From positions 4,962,001 to 5,026,000 of the forward strand of contig JAQFVV010006274.1 in NCBI GenBank assembly GCA_028023455.1: DNA of 64,000 nt. Direction: 5' to 3'. This document shows positions 23,391 to 36,190 of this stretch, piece after piece. A program made the position numbers and the translations under genes. A model generated the notes under the pieces. That model saw only the letters and a program-made list of their open reading frames with translations, was not told the origin of the DNA and did not search any database. How positions within the stretch are numbered: position 1 is the stretch's first letter; every line of letters starts with the position of its first letter. Source of the stretch: Epiperipatus broadwayi (lineage: Eukaryota > Onychophora > Udeonychophora > Euonychophora > Peripatidae).

Positions 23391-26300
23391 GAGATTAATA
23401 ATAATTTTGGGAGAGTTGATTAGACATCTGTGTAGCAAATTTATATTGCTGATAAGCACACCATATAAATATCTGGTATGAAAATTACTCTTATATATAT
23501 TGAAGCAGATAATCTGAAGCTCAGATTATGCTGCACGAGTATCAATAATCATTGTACCATCTAACAGGGTTCAAAGGCTATCTCTCCATGCTTGTACACG
23601 TACTCTCTATTTACCCATAATTTTTTTTTCACTTCAAAATTAATCCCGTTTTGATAAAAATAAATTAATGATTTGGGAAAGAAAGTGAATCAATAGAGTT
23701 GTGGACACGCAACAAGAGAAAGATTTAATCAAAATATACACACACTTTTAATGTACTAATAATATATATTCTAACCTAGTAAATATCCAACTAGCTAAAT
23801 GAATGATACTAACTAATTCTAACCTACTTTAACTTAGTGGCAATATTACATTTCTAAACCTAATAAATAAATAACTTATTTTGAGACTCTGATTAAACGA
23901 ATATAGATTTATAAATGAAAATGCGGATTATGCTGTGGTCGGTTAGTTATAAAAATTCAGCTGTAGAGATATGCCATTAAAATAAAAAAAGAAATTAAAA
24001 TCATAAAATAAATAACTTGAGAAAGAGAGAGAAACTGCAATCATTCCCTAATTAATAATTTAGAATAAAAATAACATTTTCTCTTTATCAAATACACATT
24101 CTCTGAACTATAAGTATTTGCACCTTTAAATAACAATGATAACTTCTCATGATTTTGTTAATGTTTTTAAAAAATATCTATTGCGTAAATTATTTGACAA
24201 TATGATCTGAAAATACTTTGCTTATAGCACAATTGAAAAATTAAACTTTTATGCCACAACATAACTGTAATATCAATAATAATCGATCACTTCTTAAATA
24301 AGGAATAATGATAATGATAATAATAATCTCAGAGTTTCTTTGTTTACTTTAAGAAAATACTCTACAATACTATGCTGTCACACATAACTAGTATTCTGGT
24401 AGGCTATAGGAAACATTCACTTTACTTAAGGGCTAATGTGTCCTCATATATCATAACAACTACTGTATTATTCAAAGGAGTGATAAATATGATCAATAAT
24501 GAACTAAATAATTACATAAAATTTAAAATAATACAACCTTTTTATCCAGAATCTCAGCCAGAATAATAGAAAGATAAGGGTTCCTTTTGTATCCTTCCAT
24601 CATCCATGACAACAGAATAAATTAACTAAAACTAATTAATTCAATAATTTAACTAAAATGTAACTGGAATAATGTGCAGTCAGGATTAATAACTTGGAAA
24701 TAAATTCATTTTTACAATTACATAATGTTTAGTCTGAAGTTTGCAATTCCCACAAAATAACTATAATCAAAATGAAATGTTCAGATTTGCACAAATTTGT
24801 CTATCTGGTATATTAAGATTTCTAATGTTTGAAATGATTTAGGACTCAAAAAAATGTTTTGCAAATACACTTATACTTGGCATATAAAAAAATAAATAAA
24901 TTGACAACAAATATTGAAAAAGATTACAAGTTATTATCAACACAGAATGAAACAAAGTACACAAATTTATTAAATAATATAACATTGATACTACAAATAC
25001 ATTAAGCTGTCCTCTACCAGGGTATAAATTAAAATAATAAATTCCTATCTGTTTGGAATCCAGCTAGTACACTGGAGTAACTAGCTAAAATGTGCAGCTG
25101 ATTTATTACTACACTGATTTATAATTTTCGTAAACTTTCTATAAAATAAATGTCTAACCTTTAATTATATGGCTAACTGAATTTGTTTTTTTTTTTATTA
25201 TTGTTACGATATGAAATACACAAAAGTAATTGCATATTATTTGTGTAACCTAATAAACGGGGTTTAAATACAATTCTTTTAAAATATTAAATTTATTACT
25301 AATAAAGTTAACTAAGTTACAGATTATAATTAAATAAATTATGACTAAGTATGGGTCATTTATCAGAAGTCCCACTCACCATTTCATGCTTAACTTAATG
25401 TCCACATAAATTATGATATATATTTTAATTATGAATGACTTAATTCAAGTGAAGAATATTTCTTAACTATTGATAACACTAAACTGTTGTGTTCGAATAT
25501 TCCCTTAATAAATAAGCGTTTTAAAATACACAATTTTAAATTAATTTTACTCCATTGGTTTGCTTGTGAACTACCAGCAAGGCTCAGTAGCACAATACAG
25601 ATATTGATCCCAATTACTAAGGCACTTCTGATAATAAAGTGCACCTTGAGGAACTAACACCTCAAATCCAACATTTATCCTTGCCATAACTTTTAAACAG
25701 AGCACAATAATCTACACCTTCTATGGTGGAAAGATATATTTAATTTCACATGAGGAATGCAAAAATAACAACTAATGTCTGCAGAATAAAATACTACACT
25801 GAAGCATTTGGTGGTTTCTAGCCTATTTCTCAGGCATAAAAATGTATAGGTGTGGACTCTATCTCACCACCTAAAAAAATAACATGCACTAAATATAATC
25901 CTTTCTTGGGATTAAAACATATTAAGTATACTAAAAATTATATAAACTCTGGATCGTCCTCTTCATGAGACTCGATCACATTGACTACCAAACATACCAT
26001 AACACTATATTAAAACTAATCCTCTCATGAAAAATAAAGTATTTTGGGGATAGCATCTCCATCCCACAAAACAATAATTATAAATATTAAAATATGCTGA
26101 TATTATACCTATACCAACTCTACACTTAGGCAAGATAGCAAAACACATAATAAAAAACCTATATTAAATGTATATTTCAATTAATATCTGAAACCAATGA
26201 ACTAAAATACACAGGTCTCAGCCTGCAACAGTATATAACATGCAGAAAAGTACAACAAATTTAATTCTAATGAAGGAATATTCAACAGCAATGTATAACG

Positions 26301-27100
26301 TACAAGCTTAAACTAATATAAAGTGGACATACTATTAAAGAATAACTGTTACTAAATTACTTAATTAATACAATATAAATTCTGTTGAATTTAAACAAGA
26401 AATATCTTGTTATAGCATTTTTTAAGTTACTTCTGATAAATTTAAAGTACTGTTTTACCCGTTAAAAAAAAATTTTTTTTTTCTTTAAATACTTAACATG
26501 CAAAGTTCATATCTCCAATTGCATGTAATAAATCAGATATATTTCACAGGTATCACTTCATATCAAATACAAACTTAACCCAAAGTAATGATAGTAGGAC
26601 CTACATTTGTTATTAGAAGATCCTTAAAATATTATGTAATAGTTAACATACATTAGTATTATAAAACAAAATAAAATTTTAACAATTAGTTTTTTCTTTA
26701 AAAAAACATTAAATAAATAAATGTACATGATCTCATTAGCAGAACTATTTCTCTGCTGAGCTATCTATCCAGGTGAAGAGTTTCCATCTACCCACATTCT
26801 ACAAAACACTGAAAGTAATAAACACTTTTTTTTTTCTAATGAAAAGTTTTTTTTCTACATGTAAAAAAAATGTAGTAGAAACGAAGCTTAATTCCCAATT
26901 GGATCATAATGATAAAGATATGGATCCTAAAAAAACGAATATTATAATATCGACGATAAACATACACATTATTTGAAGACTATACATATAGTTAGCAAGC
27001 TAAAACATTGAAGAAGATGTGCACTTTTTCCTAGAGATTAATATTATAAAAACTGCAGTTGAATTAGAGAATGAATGAAGTTATGGAAAAATAAATATAA
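23391..27100. other. Non-coding AT-rich DNA
   Basis: No supported gene over about 3.7 kb. The interval 25560-26120 is a little richer in G+C and may be an old repeat, but I found no partner copy. Short frames at 24372, 25429 and 26773 show no motif. Confidence 0.45.
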
Positions 27101-27241
27101 AAAAGTGATTATACAGAAAGTGAATTATTGGTTTTTATGCTGGGTTTGGAAAAAGATAAGGGGGATTTAGATATAAAGGTTATAGAGTTAACAAAGATTA
27201 TGTTGTGGAAATGGGATGGAGCAGAATATGGGAAAATTTAG
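27101..27241 (+). pseudogene. Short coding-like fossil, unrecognised
   Basis: An open frame of 46 codons ends at TAG 27239-27241. It is purine-rich and not AT-dominated, unlike the flanks. The peptide is amphipathic and protein-like, with 'SELLVFMLGLEKDKGDLDI' and 'KIMLWKWDGAEYGKI'. It looks like part of a larger decayed protein: frame-shifted readable pieces continue to about 27420 (for example 'ILDF', 'SHRKFIYCDQNG'). I do not recognise the family. A mobile-element gag or a domesticated gene fragment are both possible. Confidence 0.35.
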
Positions 27242-27286
27242 AGTGGGGAATGGTAAATAAAGTGGCTAACAGGTTTATCTGGGCAT

Positions 27287-27374
27287 AATTGCTGAGATAT
27301 TCTTGACTTCATTTAAGGAGAAGCCACAATAATTGCTGAGATATTCTTGACTTCATTTGAGGAAAAACCACAAT
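27287..27374. repeat. Two-copy tandem repeat, 44 bp unit
   Basis: 'aattgctgagatattcttga' begins at 27287 and again at 27331. The copies differ at about three positions ('aaggagaagcc' against 'gaggaaaaacc'). Confidence 0.9.
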
Positions 27375-28760
27375 ACATCACATCACATAGAAAATTTATT
27401 TACTGTGACCAGAATGGATGATGATGGTTTGTGCTGTTAAACTCAGGGAGAAACAAGAAATCTTGCATATTGTTTAGACAATTGAGAAATAAAAGCACTA
27501 AGACAAACATCAGCCAAATTAAGTTTAAACTTATTTTAAAAATTTTATTTAAGAGAAAAATAACTTATAAGAAAAAGTTTATAAGATAACAAATAGGGTT
27601 ATATCAGGTGTGTACTAGAAAGATGAAAATTAAATGCCCTGGAAGACAGACTGATCTTCTAATAGTGAATTATAAAGGGAGGGAGCAAATTTCTTTCAGC
27701 AGAGAATTCACCTAAACATTGGCTTTCCCATTCACAGATATGAAAACAATACTTTCTTGAAATAAATCAACAAAACCAGCACCAGCGAGCTTTTCTAGGC
27801 CTGGAAAATGTGTCGGGACAAAGAACGTCATATGCCAATAGAAGCTGCATCTTATACTACGTTCAAAGCAAAGATGATTGATTTACCTCAAGAATAAACG
27901 AAAATATGATTTAGAATGAAAGAAAAACAGACAATTAACTGGCAAATCCCCAACCAAATGATTGGCCAAAACTAATACTAATTAAAGGTCTCAATAGGAG
28001 ACAAGTAAATCATTAGAAAACCAGTTACGTCTGCCCAGGCATTTCAAGAAAATGAATACAAATAAGTTGACAAACTAAGTTCTGAGTACATGCTGATAAA
28101 ATTTGGTCACACGTAAAAGATAAAAATAAATCTAGAAAGCTAAATGTAAACGTTCCTAGATTTTTATGTTAGTTTGTCAGACAGTGTTTATGAGTAAAAA
28201 AAAAAAAACTTTAAGGCATTAAATATTTTAGCAGGAAAAAACACTCTTCCACCAGTAATTTACAAAATAATAAATATTATCTTCCTGCTGGCGACTTATA
28301 AAATTACAAAGAAAAACAATTCCAGGTTCCGATTTCAGACATAAAAAAAAAAAAACGAAGTTTCCACATACAGAAAACTAGAACAATAAATACGAGAAAT
28401 CGCCAGCCAAAAGATTTTATGGTTTGCAAAAGCACAAACACAGTATTTAAAATCAATTATCGGATAATAAAATAATTACAGGTAAGCATTTAAAAATATA
28501 CAAGACTGCTAAAGCATTTATAAAAAGTTAGGCATAAAAAAATACAAACTCACTAGACACTCCTGGATAAATAAAATTGAAAATAAACTTGGAGTCTTAA
28601 AACTAAGATTCCAAGATACATAGCAAAGTACAATAAAAAAAAACAACACATACTAAATATGAGTTTAAATATTGATTAAGAATATAGATTTATGTTTAAG
28701 ATTGAGCGGAAATTTAACTAAAAGAATTTACCCTAGGAAGAATAAAAGAAAATATTTATC
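27375..28760. other. Non-coding AT-rich DNA
   Basis: No gene or element identified. A-rich on the plus strand with several A runs. Confidence 0.45.
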
Positions 28761-28763
28761 TTA

Positions 28764-29145
28764 CAGTAAAGCAATGTTCACGTAGAGTGTGCACTTTTGT
28801 ATTAGTTCATATTCCAGGAATTTTGTCAGCTGCAAGGTAGAGGCATTGGAGATCCGGCTTCTTTTAGATGTTCATGGCATGACTGAAGGAGAATTGGAAG
28901 TCAAGAATTCATCCTTTGTTTAAGTTAGCACTGAATATTGAAGATGACAACATGTAGAGTAGTATAATTGGACATCCTGTAAAGCAACCAAGTCTTTTAA
29001 CAATTGCGAGTTTTTTTAACAGGAATTAAATGTCCAAACTGTTACCAAAACTCTATGAATCTCAACAGGCTGAAATCAAAGTGTGTAAAAGAATACTGAA
29101 TCTCACTTGGGAAACAGCTTGTCTAATCAACAGTAAGTAACAACT
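28764..29145 (-). other. Candidate transcribed first exon, minus strand
   Basis: This interval lies between the TATA-directed start (about 29145) and a GTAAGATAAA donor-like site (about 28763) on the minus strand, and is less AT-rich than its surroundings. Only short frames are open; the longest, just before the donor, is about 35 codons and lacks a clear start. It is either a 5' untranslated exon or a non-coding RNA. No homology to the exon candidate at 11988-12271 could be seen by eye. Confidence 0.25.
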
Positions 29146-29176
29146 ATCCTCTCAAAATTGGCGGGGCTATTTATAC
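29140..29176 (-). promoter_or_regulatory. Candidate TATA core promoter, minus strand
   Basis: TATAAATA on the minus strand (29168-29175) lies in the context AGGTATAAATAGCCCCGCC, a TATA box followed by a GC-rich stretch. A start site about 30 bp downstream would fall at 29145, at GATAGTTG, a weak initiator. It shares the GGTATAAATA core with the elements at 11958 and 17978. Downstream on the minus strand, a GC-richer stretch of about 380 bp ends at ACT|GTAAGATAAA (about 28764), a strong donor-like site. Confidence 0.4.
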
Positions 29177-29179
29177 CTC

Positions 29180-29988
29180 GCTACATTTCCCACGAAAAAC
29201 TTTCCTTGTTGTCAAATTCTATGCCTTAGGCAGGGCAAATACCAATCTCCTGCTCAATCTAATAAAGAATTCTACCCAGGGATTATTTTAAACAAAAACA
29301 ACATACAATTAAATCTCCACTTTTAGAATGAATTTAAAATGATTAAAATAAAAGCAACAGGAATGTAATTAGCAAGCTTGCTTGTTTTTTATCAAAATGA
29401 TTAAAAACAAGCTGTGAAAGAAAATAACTATTTTAAAATCAATTCTATAAAAATCAAAATGATCTATTTTAAATATAAATGAGCATGTGTTTTAATACAC
29501 ATACTGTTTTTAAATAATTAATAAAAAAATTTTTTTTTTCAACATTAGAGATTTAATGAAGATTAAAAGTTTTTAATTTTGGACGTAAAATCATTGAATC
29601 GGATATCAATCCGGTTCAATATATATATATTTAGCATAATTATTTAGTGGTATGTAGATGTTAATGACCAACATATTTATTTAGTGGTAGGTGGATATTG
29701 TTGATTAATCTATTTATTTATTGGCGTGAATATATTATGATGATAACCAAGTAGAGACCAAATTGATTGCAATAACTCAATAACATTTATTAAACAATAA
29801 ACATAATGCAACAGTATTAATAAGTAGAATGATGAGAGGCAAGGATGATTTTCTATCACTTTAAGATCTTAATACAATGAATATCCCAATCCCTATGATA
29901 GAAATCCATGCCCTGGCAATCTTTATTTACAAAAAAAATAATTCAGAATACATTTACAAAATGAAAATAAAAGATTTCAAGTAATATA
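29180..29988. other. Non-coding AT-rich DNA flanking the family A LTR
   Basis: No gene. An imperfect local repeat occurs at 29640-29720 ('tatttagtggta(t/g)gt(a/g)gat', two copies). Confidence 0.4.
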
Positions 29989-31165
29989 TGGTAAAGGATG
30001 GAAGATCCACTCTTTCCATCTTTGGTATCATTGTAGTTAAAAAATAAACAAAAAACTTTGGTTTGGTTTATTAAGGAGGTTTATATATATTGTTGTTTAT
30101 TTTTCTTTTTAGTATATACACTTATTTATGATTGTGGAATTTAAAGTGGCAGTGGTGATATACATAATTATATATAACAAAAAAAATCAAGTCAGATGTC
30201 ACATATATGTATATATAGATTTTATACTGATATTGGCATATAAAATTGTTAACTATGTTTAGAATGTATTTTTATTTTTAGAAATTGTTTGCGATGTAAT
30301 TATATTATTATTTTGTTGTTGTAAACTGTAAAGCTAATTTTTATATATGTAATTTTATTTTAATATTTAAAAATATCAACAATTGTTGTAATAAAAACAT
30401 TGACTAAGCAGTGCTTGAAAGATTGAGCTAAACAATAAAAAAATTACTATAACAGGAAAGATAATCACCATTAAAAAAAAAAAGCAAAATTTTACTATTG
30501 TTTCATCTACAAATTTACTTTTACATAAATACAACATCCATTGGATTTGAAATATAGCATTAGAATGATGGGATGAAACAAAACTATTGTCATGGGTTTG
30601 AGCGCTCTGCCTACCTTATTCCACGGTTAAGATCTAGTGAAAATACGCAAATTATTGATAAGCATTTGAAATGAAAACTATCGGAATGAATAGCAGCTAT
30701 TCAAATACAATGATCCAAAATAATCACACTCTAAGTAATCAAATCAGTTTGTCATTTTAAATGATTCATCATAATTTAATCCGGATAATAAAAAGGGAAA
30801 TATGAATTAGTCATTTAAAAAGGATAGCTCATGAATTCGCACGTCTGCCAATTTAAACTGTTTTTTCAAGTTAACACAACTCACACTGGAATAGGCAAGA
30901 ATGCATTAAGTAGTTATGGAACTATGAAATGAAGTGAAAGGGGAAAAATTAAATGGTAATTAAATGTGATCATTTTTTAAAAAATTATTTTCTTTTGTAA
31001 GATTGATTGTAAAGTGATATATTTATATGTATATAAATTAATTTGAAGTTTCTATTTATTGTAATTCACAACGATATATCATATAAGTAAATTGCTCTTC
31101 AATTTTGAATTTAATAATATTGAAAGTAAAAATGCCAAAGGTCATTTAATAATTTATATATACTT
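29989..31165 (+). mobile_element. LTR-like block of gypsy family A, copy 1
   Basis: This block is colinear with 47237-48255 and then, after a 4.7-kb interruption, with 52968-53045. Shared landmarks are 'taaaggatggaagatccac' (start), 'aaggaggtttatatatat', 'gatctagtgaaaatacgc' and 'aaattaatttgaagtttcta', followed by 'attgctcttcaattttgaat'. It precedes a gypsy pol remnant here and follows a gypsy pol in the other copy, which is the arrangement of 5' and 3' LTRs of one family. The start forms a small hairpin ('gatggaa' / 'ttccatc'). The right end is not fixed; the LTR may continue toward about 31500. Confidence 0.6.
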
Positions 31166-31560
31166 TTGTTCTTTAATTCTTAAATATATAAACAGACTGA
31201 TTTCAAACTTCAATTTATTGATAAATGATCATATGTATTAAAGATTATTTGTCAGTAAAACATTTTTTTTACAAATTGAAACGCATTAAATATACCTATG
31301 CTAGACATATATGTTGTACATAATTTAGGCTGGGAATTAAATTGTCTTTTGTTTGCGTGGGAATCATTTTTGAATACTGTATATACAATATATTATATTT
31401 GTGTTTACAAATTTATCACTATAACACTTTCTTCAGAATTTAATTTTTATACTTATCATTAGATGTGTTTTAAGAGGGTAGATCATACGGTAGGTATTAG
31501 ATATCAGCGTTATAGATATATATTTCCACATACATGAGATATAGTTCATATATCACAATT

Positions 31561-33250
31561 ACTTAAAAAGGAGGTTATATGGAAATGGTTGGTTGTCCAT
31601 CAGTAGGAATTAGATCAAGTAAAATTGAAGTTTTGGAAAATTTTTTGCACTACCCAGATTTTGAACAGCCATTCAATGTGCAAGCTGATAGTAGCGGATA
31701 TGGGTTCGGAGTTGCATTATTTAAATGGATGAAGATGAAAAATACTTGGTTTTTACTCAATTGAAGGTTGCCGAATTGCATTACTCACCCATTGAAAAAG
31801 AAGTCTTAGCAGGAGTATGGGCTTTTTCTAAGCTTAGACAATTTCTGTTGGAGTCATAAATTGTGGTAATAATAGACAATAAGAACTTAGAATTTTTGAA
31901 TCGAGGATATTTAAATAATGATTACTTAGTGAGGTGGAGTCTATTTTTTACAGCAGTTTGATTATACTGTATGCTATTGTCAGGGTAAAAATAACATTGT
32001 CCTTGACATTTTTAGCTGGAATCCAGTTGAATATCCCGATCAGCATATAAGTAATACAGAGGACTTTGTTTTAACGGCACTCACCTTGGTGGTAGAAGCA
32101 GACTTAAAGAATGTAGAACTTCAATTATAGGATCCTAAACTTGGACTGATAATATCCAACTTGAATGATGAGAAATGCATTAATAAAAGATATGGAGCCA
32201 GCGGGTATGGAGGATTGACGTGATATAGGTTTTCAAAGGGTATGCTGATGTACCAGGTTGATTTTGCAAACCAAGAATCATGGACAATTTTTATTCATTC
32301 TTGTATAAGTAGGAAACTCATTAGTTATATACACTGTCTGTATGGACATTATGGTCCTAGGAAAGTGAAGCATGCTGTATGTAAGTTATTCACTGGCCTG
32401 GGATGTATGCGTCCATACTGAACACAATTCAATCATGTGATATCTGTTTGAAGATGAAGTTTTTGAATAGGTCATATGCAGGAAAGTGGCAGTCTATCCT
32501 CCCAAGAAAGCCCAATGAGATATTGGCAATCGATTTCTATGGGTCACTGCCATCATATCGATGATATAAATTTCTATTAGTAACTTATAATGTTTTCAAA
32601 ATATGTCATTACATAACCAGTGAAAAAAACAGTGGCTAGTGATGTCATTAGGGTATTGGTTAACTCTGTTGCCAGTAATTGGGAAACCTGAATCAATTCT
32701 TATGGATCACGCTACCTCATTTGTATCAGTGGAATGGAAAAATTGGATAAGAACACAAAATATTAAACCTGTACTGATCTCAATTCACAATCCAACCCTT
32801 GTGTGAAGGTGAGGAGAGAACTGAGTCAGCTATTTAAAGTATACCTTGCTGGAAATCATCGTGGTTGGGTGAATCAGCTAAAACAAGTGTTGTCATACAT
32901 TATCACAACTCAGAATAAATATGCTGGTTTCACTCCCATGCATCTGCATTTTGGTCAAGAAGAGTCTTAAGACTCCTTTACCTATTATTCCAGAGAACTA
33001 GATCATAGTGCTAGGGGAAGTATGATCAAGATGGGAGACAGGCATGAAGGGCCACAGCATCCCAGTTGGTTTAAGGTAGGAGAATATATTTGCATCCCCA
33101 TGTTAGTCATCCATAAGAGCACCAATTTAAAAATTTGTTCAATCTTTATGAAAGACCATACACAATTGAAAGGAAAATGAGGTTAAATGCTTATGTGCTT
33201 CATACACCTGATGGGAGGAGCAATGAGTCTCTGTCTGGTGATCTTTGAAC
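31561..33250 (+). pseudogene. Ty3/gypsy pol remnant 1 (RNase H, integrase, C-terminal part)
   Basis: Pieces in several frames give, in order: an RNase H start ('FNVQADSSGYGFGVALF', about 31670-31720); its continuation ('AELHYSPIEKEVLAGVWAF', about 31768-31825); the end of RNase H with 'LVRWS'; the integrase zinc-finger end ('CDICLKMKF'); the first catalytic Asp block ('KPNEILAIDFYGSLP', about 32505-32552); and a C-terminal 'LYERPYTIERKM' / 'NAYVLHTPDG' region (about 33140-33215). Protease and RT are absent, and RNase H follows closely after the LTR-like block, so the element suffered an internal deletion. Many stops and frameshifts are present. It is clearly related to remnant 2 at 43808 but more decayed. 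Confidence 0.85.
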
Positions 33251-35273
33251 TTTCAGATATCTTGGACTATTGGAAGAAAAAAAAAGTGTGAGATATTTTA
33301 AAAATCTATAAAAAAGGATACTTATAATTCTAGACTAAAAAAAAAATTACAACTACGACGACTACAAACTGCTAAAAGATCTTCTAATACTGTTTCATCT
33401 TTAAATTTATTTATTAACAAAGTTTGATAGTATAATTTTTTTTCTTCCAAAGTTTAAGCTGAAAGTATAAAATATATTATTGGTTCACAGATATGAGTAC
33501 TTAAACAACACTAAGAGATACGTTGATCCTATCCTTGGCTGACTATTTAGATTCTCCAACCGTTGTCTGAAATGCATGTAAGTGTCTATACTATATTATT
33601 TAAGTTTAAATTGCCACTATTAAAAGAAAAAATGAGAATGTATAATAGTATTGTAAATTTGCTTTATTTAAACTTTAAACCTAATGGGAAAGAAGAATGT
33701 TTATTTTTCAAAATTATTTTTTTTAAGTTTTAATTATAGTATTAATGGAACAACTGCAGCATGTGTATACTTTTACTATGTCAGGAGGATATGTGGACTT
33801 TTATTAAACATTTTAAGAACTCTTTCTGATAAATTTGATGCTAGTTATAAAAGAAGATTTAAAAAGATGCGTATGAATCATTTAATTTTATCATCATTAT
33901 TATTAGAACAGTTGCGTAATTATTTCTATTTTTACCTATTTAAAAATATAAGATTAAATGTGCAATTGAATGTACTGTTAATATTTACCTGTTTTTCCAA
34001 ACTAATAGGAGAAATGAATTTATAAAATGGATAAAATTATGACTTTGCTTCATTAATTGCACTCCTCACTCGCTGTGAAACTTCTCTGTCTATAATACTG
34101 CCAACAAACTCATCTAGATAAATATTATTAGTTAAATAATTACATACGTTCCGAATGGCTCTAAAAATTTAAAATAAAATTTTTGAATATATCCTAGGAT
34201 TGAAATATGAAATACCACTTTATTTGCGTCATAAAAATGTATATTGCTTAATTAAGAACATTGAATCTGCTATTATGAATTAAAAATATTGTTTTGTTTT
34301 CCTGCAGGAACGTGTTTTATGTATTCGTCAATATTTATATTTGTGTGCAAATAATTGTTATTATTTAAGAGATGACCAAGGGATGTCATTTATAAACTAT
34401 CAATAAACTTTTCATTTTTATAACCAAGAAAGAAGGAAAAAAAAGAGAACTTTATTTATTATTATTTAATAGTATTTATACAGATAGTGATAGTTTAAGA
34501 AGTGTTTTATTATTATATGTATTATTGTTTTCTACTAGAACGTCTCGTAAATGTACAATATTAAGGGAAATACTGTACAAGGTATTTTTTTTATTAGTTT
34601 AATAAAAGTTTTGTTGTGTGTTAGATTATAACATATGTGCATGGTAAGAGAGGGAGGCATCCATGTAATGTTAATAAGGGTAATAGCTCTTCTTTAAAAG
34701 AAACACATTATATAGGTTCTTATATTATATCTATGAGTTTTTCAACAGATTTAAACAATAATTATTTTCAATAATTATTTAACCTGGAATATAAAGTTTT
34801 ATTATTTGTCTAAGCCAAATTTTTGCTTTAGATGTGTGCTAATGTAAATGCACTATAAAAAAAAATTATTTTGTCTTGCTTTGCCAACAGAAATTATTGC
34901 TTTGTTTTCCAACTGTTATTAGTATGTTACCAAGTCCTAAATACTATATTATCAGATATGAAATATTTATTCCTTATTGCTTTTACAATAAGTAATTGAT
35001 ATTTTAACAGTAGTTCTTTGCTTACTGGGATTTGAATGGTCTGTGTATTATTATGCTTGTATATGTGTGTCCATTGTTAAACTTAGCTATAATAATATGT
35101 CAATTGCAAGTACAAATGATATAAAATCTATCGGTTTTGGAGGAAGAGGATGGCCAATTGTTTTGGAAGGATTAGAGATTTATTTAAGTGAGAATTATTG
35201 TTCTTTATTATGCTTGAATGGAAAAGTATTTTTGTGGCTATATGTAGTAAAGTTAGCAATGTTTTATAGTATT
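33251..35273. other. Non-coding AT-rich DNA with two unrecognised ORFs
   Basis: An open frame of 113 codons (33684-34025, plus) encodes an aromatic- and leucine-rich peptide. One of 81 codons (35043-35288, plus) contains 'SIGFGGRGWPIVLEGLEIYL'. Neither matches a family I know, and codon choice follows the local AT richness. I regard both as probably chance frames. No LTR copy is visible after the gypsy remnant. Confidence 0.3.
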
Positions 35274-35413
35274 TATGGGATTGAGTAATCTCTCCCCTTT
35301 TGTTATTTGAATATTTAACATGGGTAGATTGCCTAGTGTAGTGTATGGGATCGAGTAATCCCTTCTTTTCTGTGTATTGAAGTATTTTTGATAGGAGTAG
35401 ATTGAATCCTCCA
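35274..35413. repeat. Two-copy tandem repeat, 70 bp unit, diverged
   Basis: 'tatgggattgagtaatc' at 35274 and 'tatgggatcgagtaatc' at 35344 each begin a unit. Both units contain a C/T-rich stretch, 'ttgaa(t)atttt' and a 'gggtagattg / ggagtagattg' end. Divergence is moderate, so the duplication is older than the other tandem pairs. Confidence 0.7.
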
Positions 35414-35980
35414 GTTTTGATATTTGATATTATGAATTAAAGTATATGAAGTTAAGTATATTATCTCCCTGATCATTTGGTGATGAGATTTATTCCCACC
35501 AGTTTAGTTAGTCTCAGAAGTAGACTTGGGAGTTGTTGTGTTGTTATTTATCTGATTTGAATTGTAAAAATCTTTTATCCCCATGTGTTTATTGAATGTT
35601 TTTCCATCTTATACTATAGCCAAGTGCCAGATAATTTATTGATAAAAAGAAGAATAAAAGCAGAATAGATTTTCTTACAAAACAGCTGTAGTAAAGTTAG
35701 TGATTAAAGCTTGATTGTCCATTGCCTTCGTCCGTATTATGATTATATTATAACTTCATAAGCAAACCGATTAGATTGATTAGTATTAATTATTTATTCT
35801 TTGACACACAGCATAATACAGACTCATGCATAAAGTGTTAATTTGAAAGATATAGAAAAATCCATTATTAATGTATAACTTTAATTATCATTTTAAAACA
35901 TTTTTGTAGTGATCATTTAGGTTTCATATCATCAATTTTTATCATTCAATCATCATTTGAGTAAGTAAGCAAGCAAAGAT

Positions 35981-36190
35981 AAAACATAGTTAATGAATAG
36001 AATTATTTATTTCTATTTTGGCAAAATAAAACATAGTTATTTAATAGAATACTTTACTTCAAGATTGCAAAGACAAAATATATTTAATTAATGGAATTAT
36101 TTATTTCATTTTGCAAGATATAGTTTGGTAAGAATATATTTAATTAATGGAGCTATTTATTTCATTTTGCAAAACATAGTTTGATATTAT
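35981..36190. repeat. Degenerate tandem repeat, about four units of 47-60 bp
   Basis: Four successive stretches carry the order 'aaaacatag', then 'ttaat(g)aat(a/g)gaattattta', then 'tttcattttgcaa'. Units 3 and 4, beginning near 36079 and 36134, are nearly identical over 'atatttaattaatgga'. Units 1 and 2 are more diverged. Confidence 0.7.

Noticed and set aside
30590-30640. tRNA-like words (GGTAGGCAGAGCGCTC on the minus strand)
   Set aside because: No cloverleaf can be formed. It lies inside the family A LTR and recurs in diverged form in the other copy.
33684-34025. 113-codon ORF as a host gene
   Set aside because: No domain, no promoter or splice context, and composition following the local AT richness. 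Kept only as a remark.
35981-36190. CRISPR-like spacing of repeats
   Set aside because: Units are diverged tandem repeats without unique spacers, and the context is eukaryotic.
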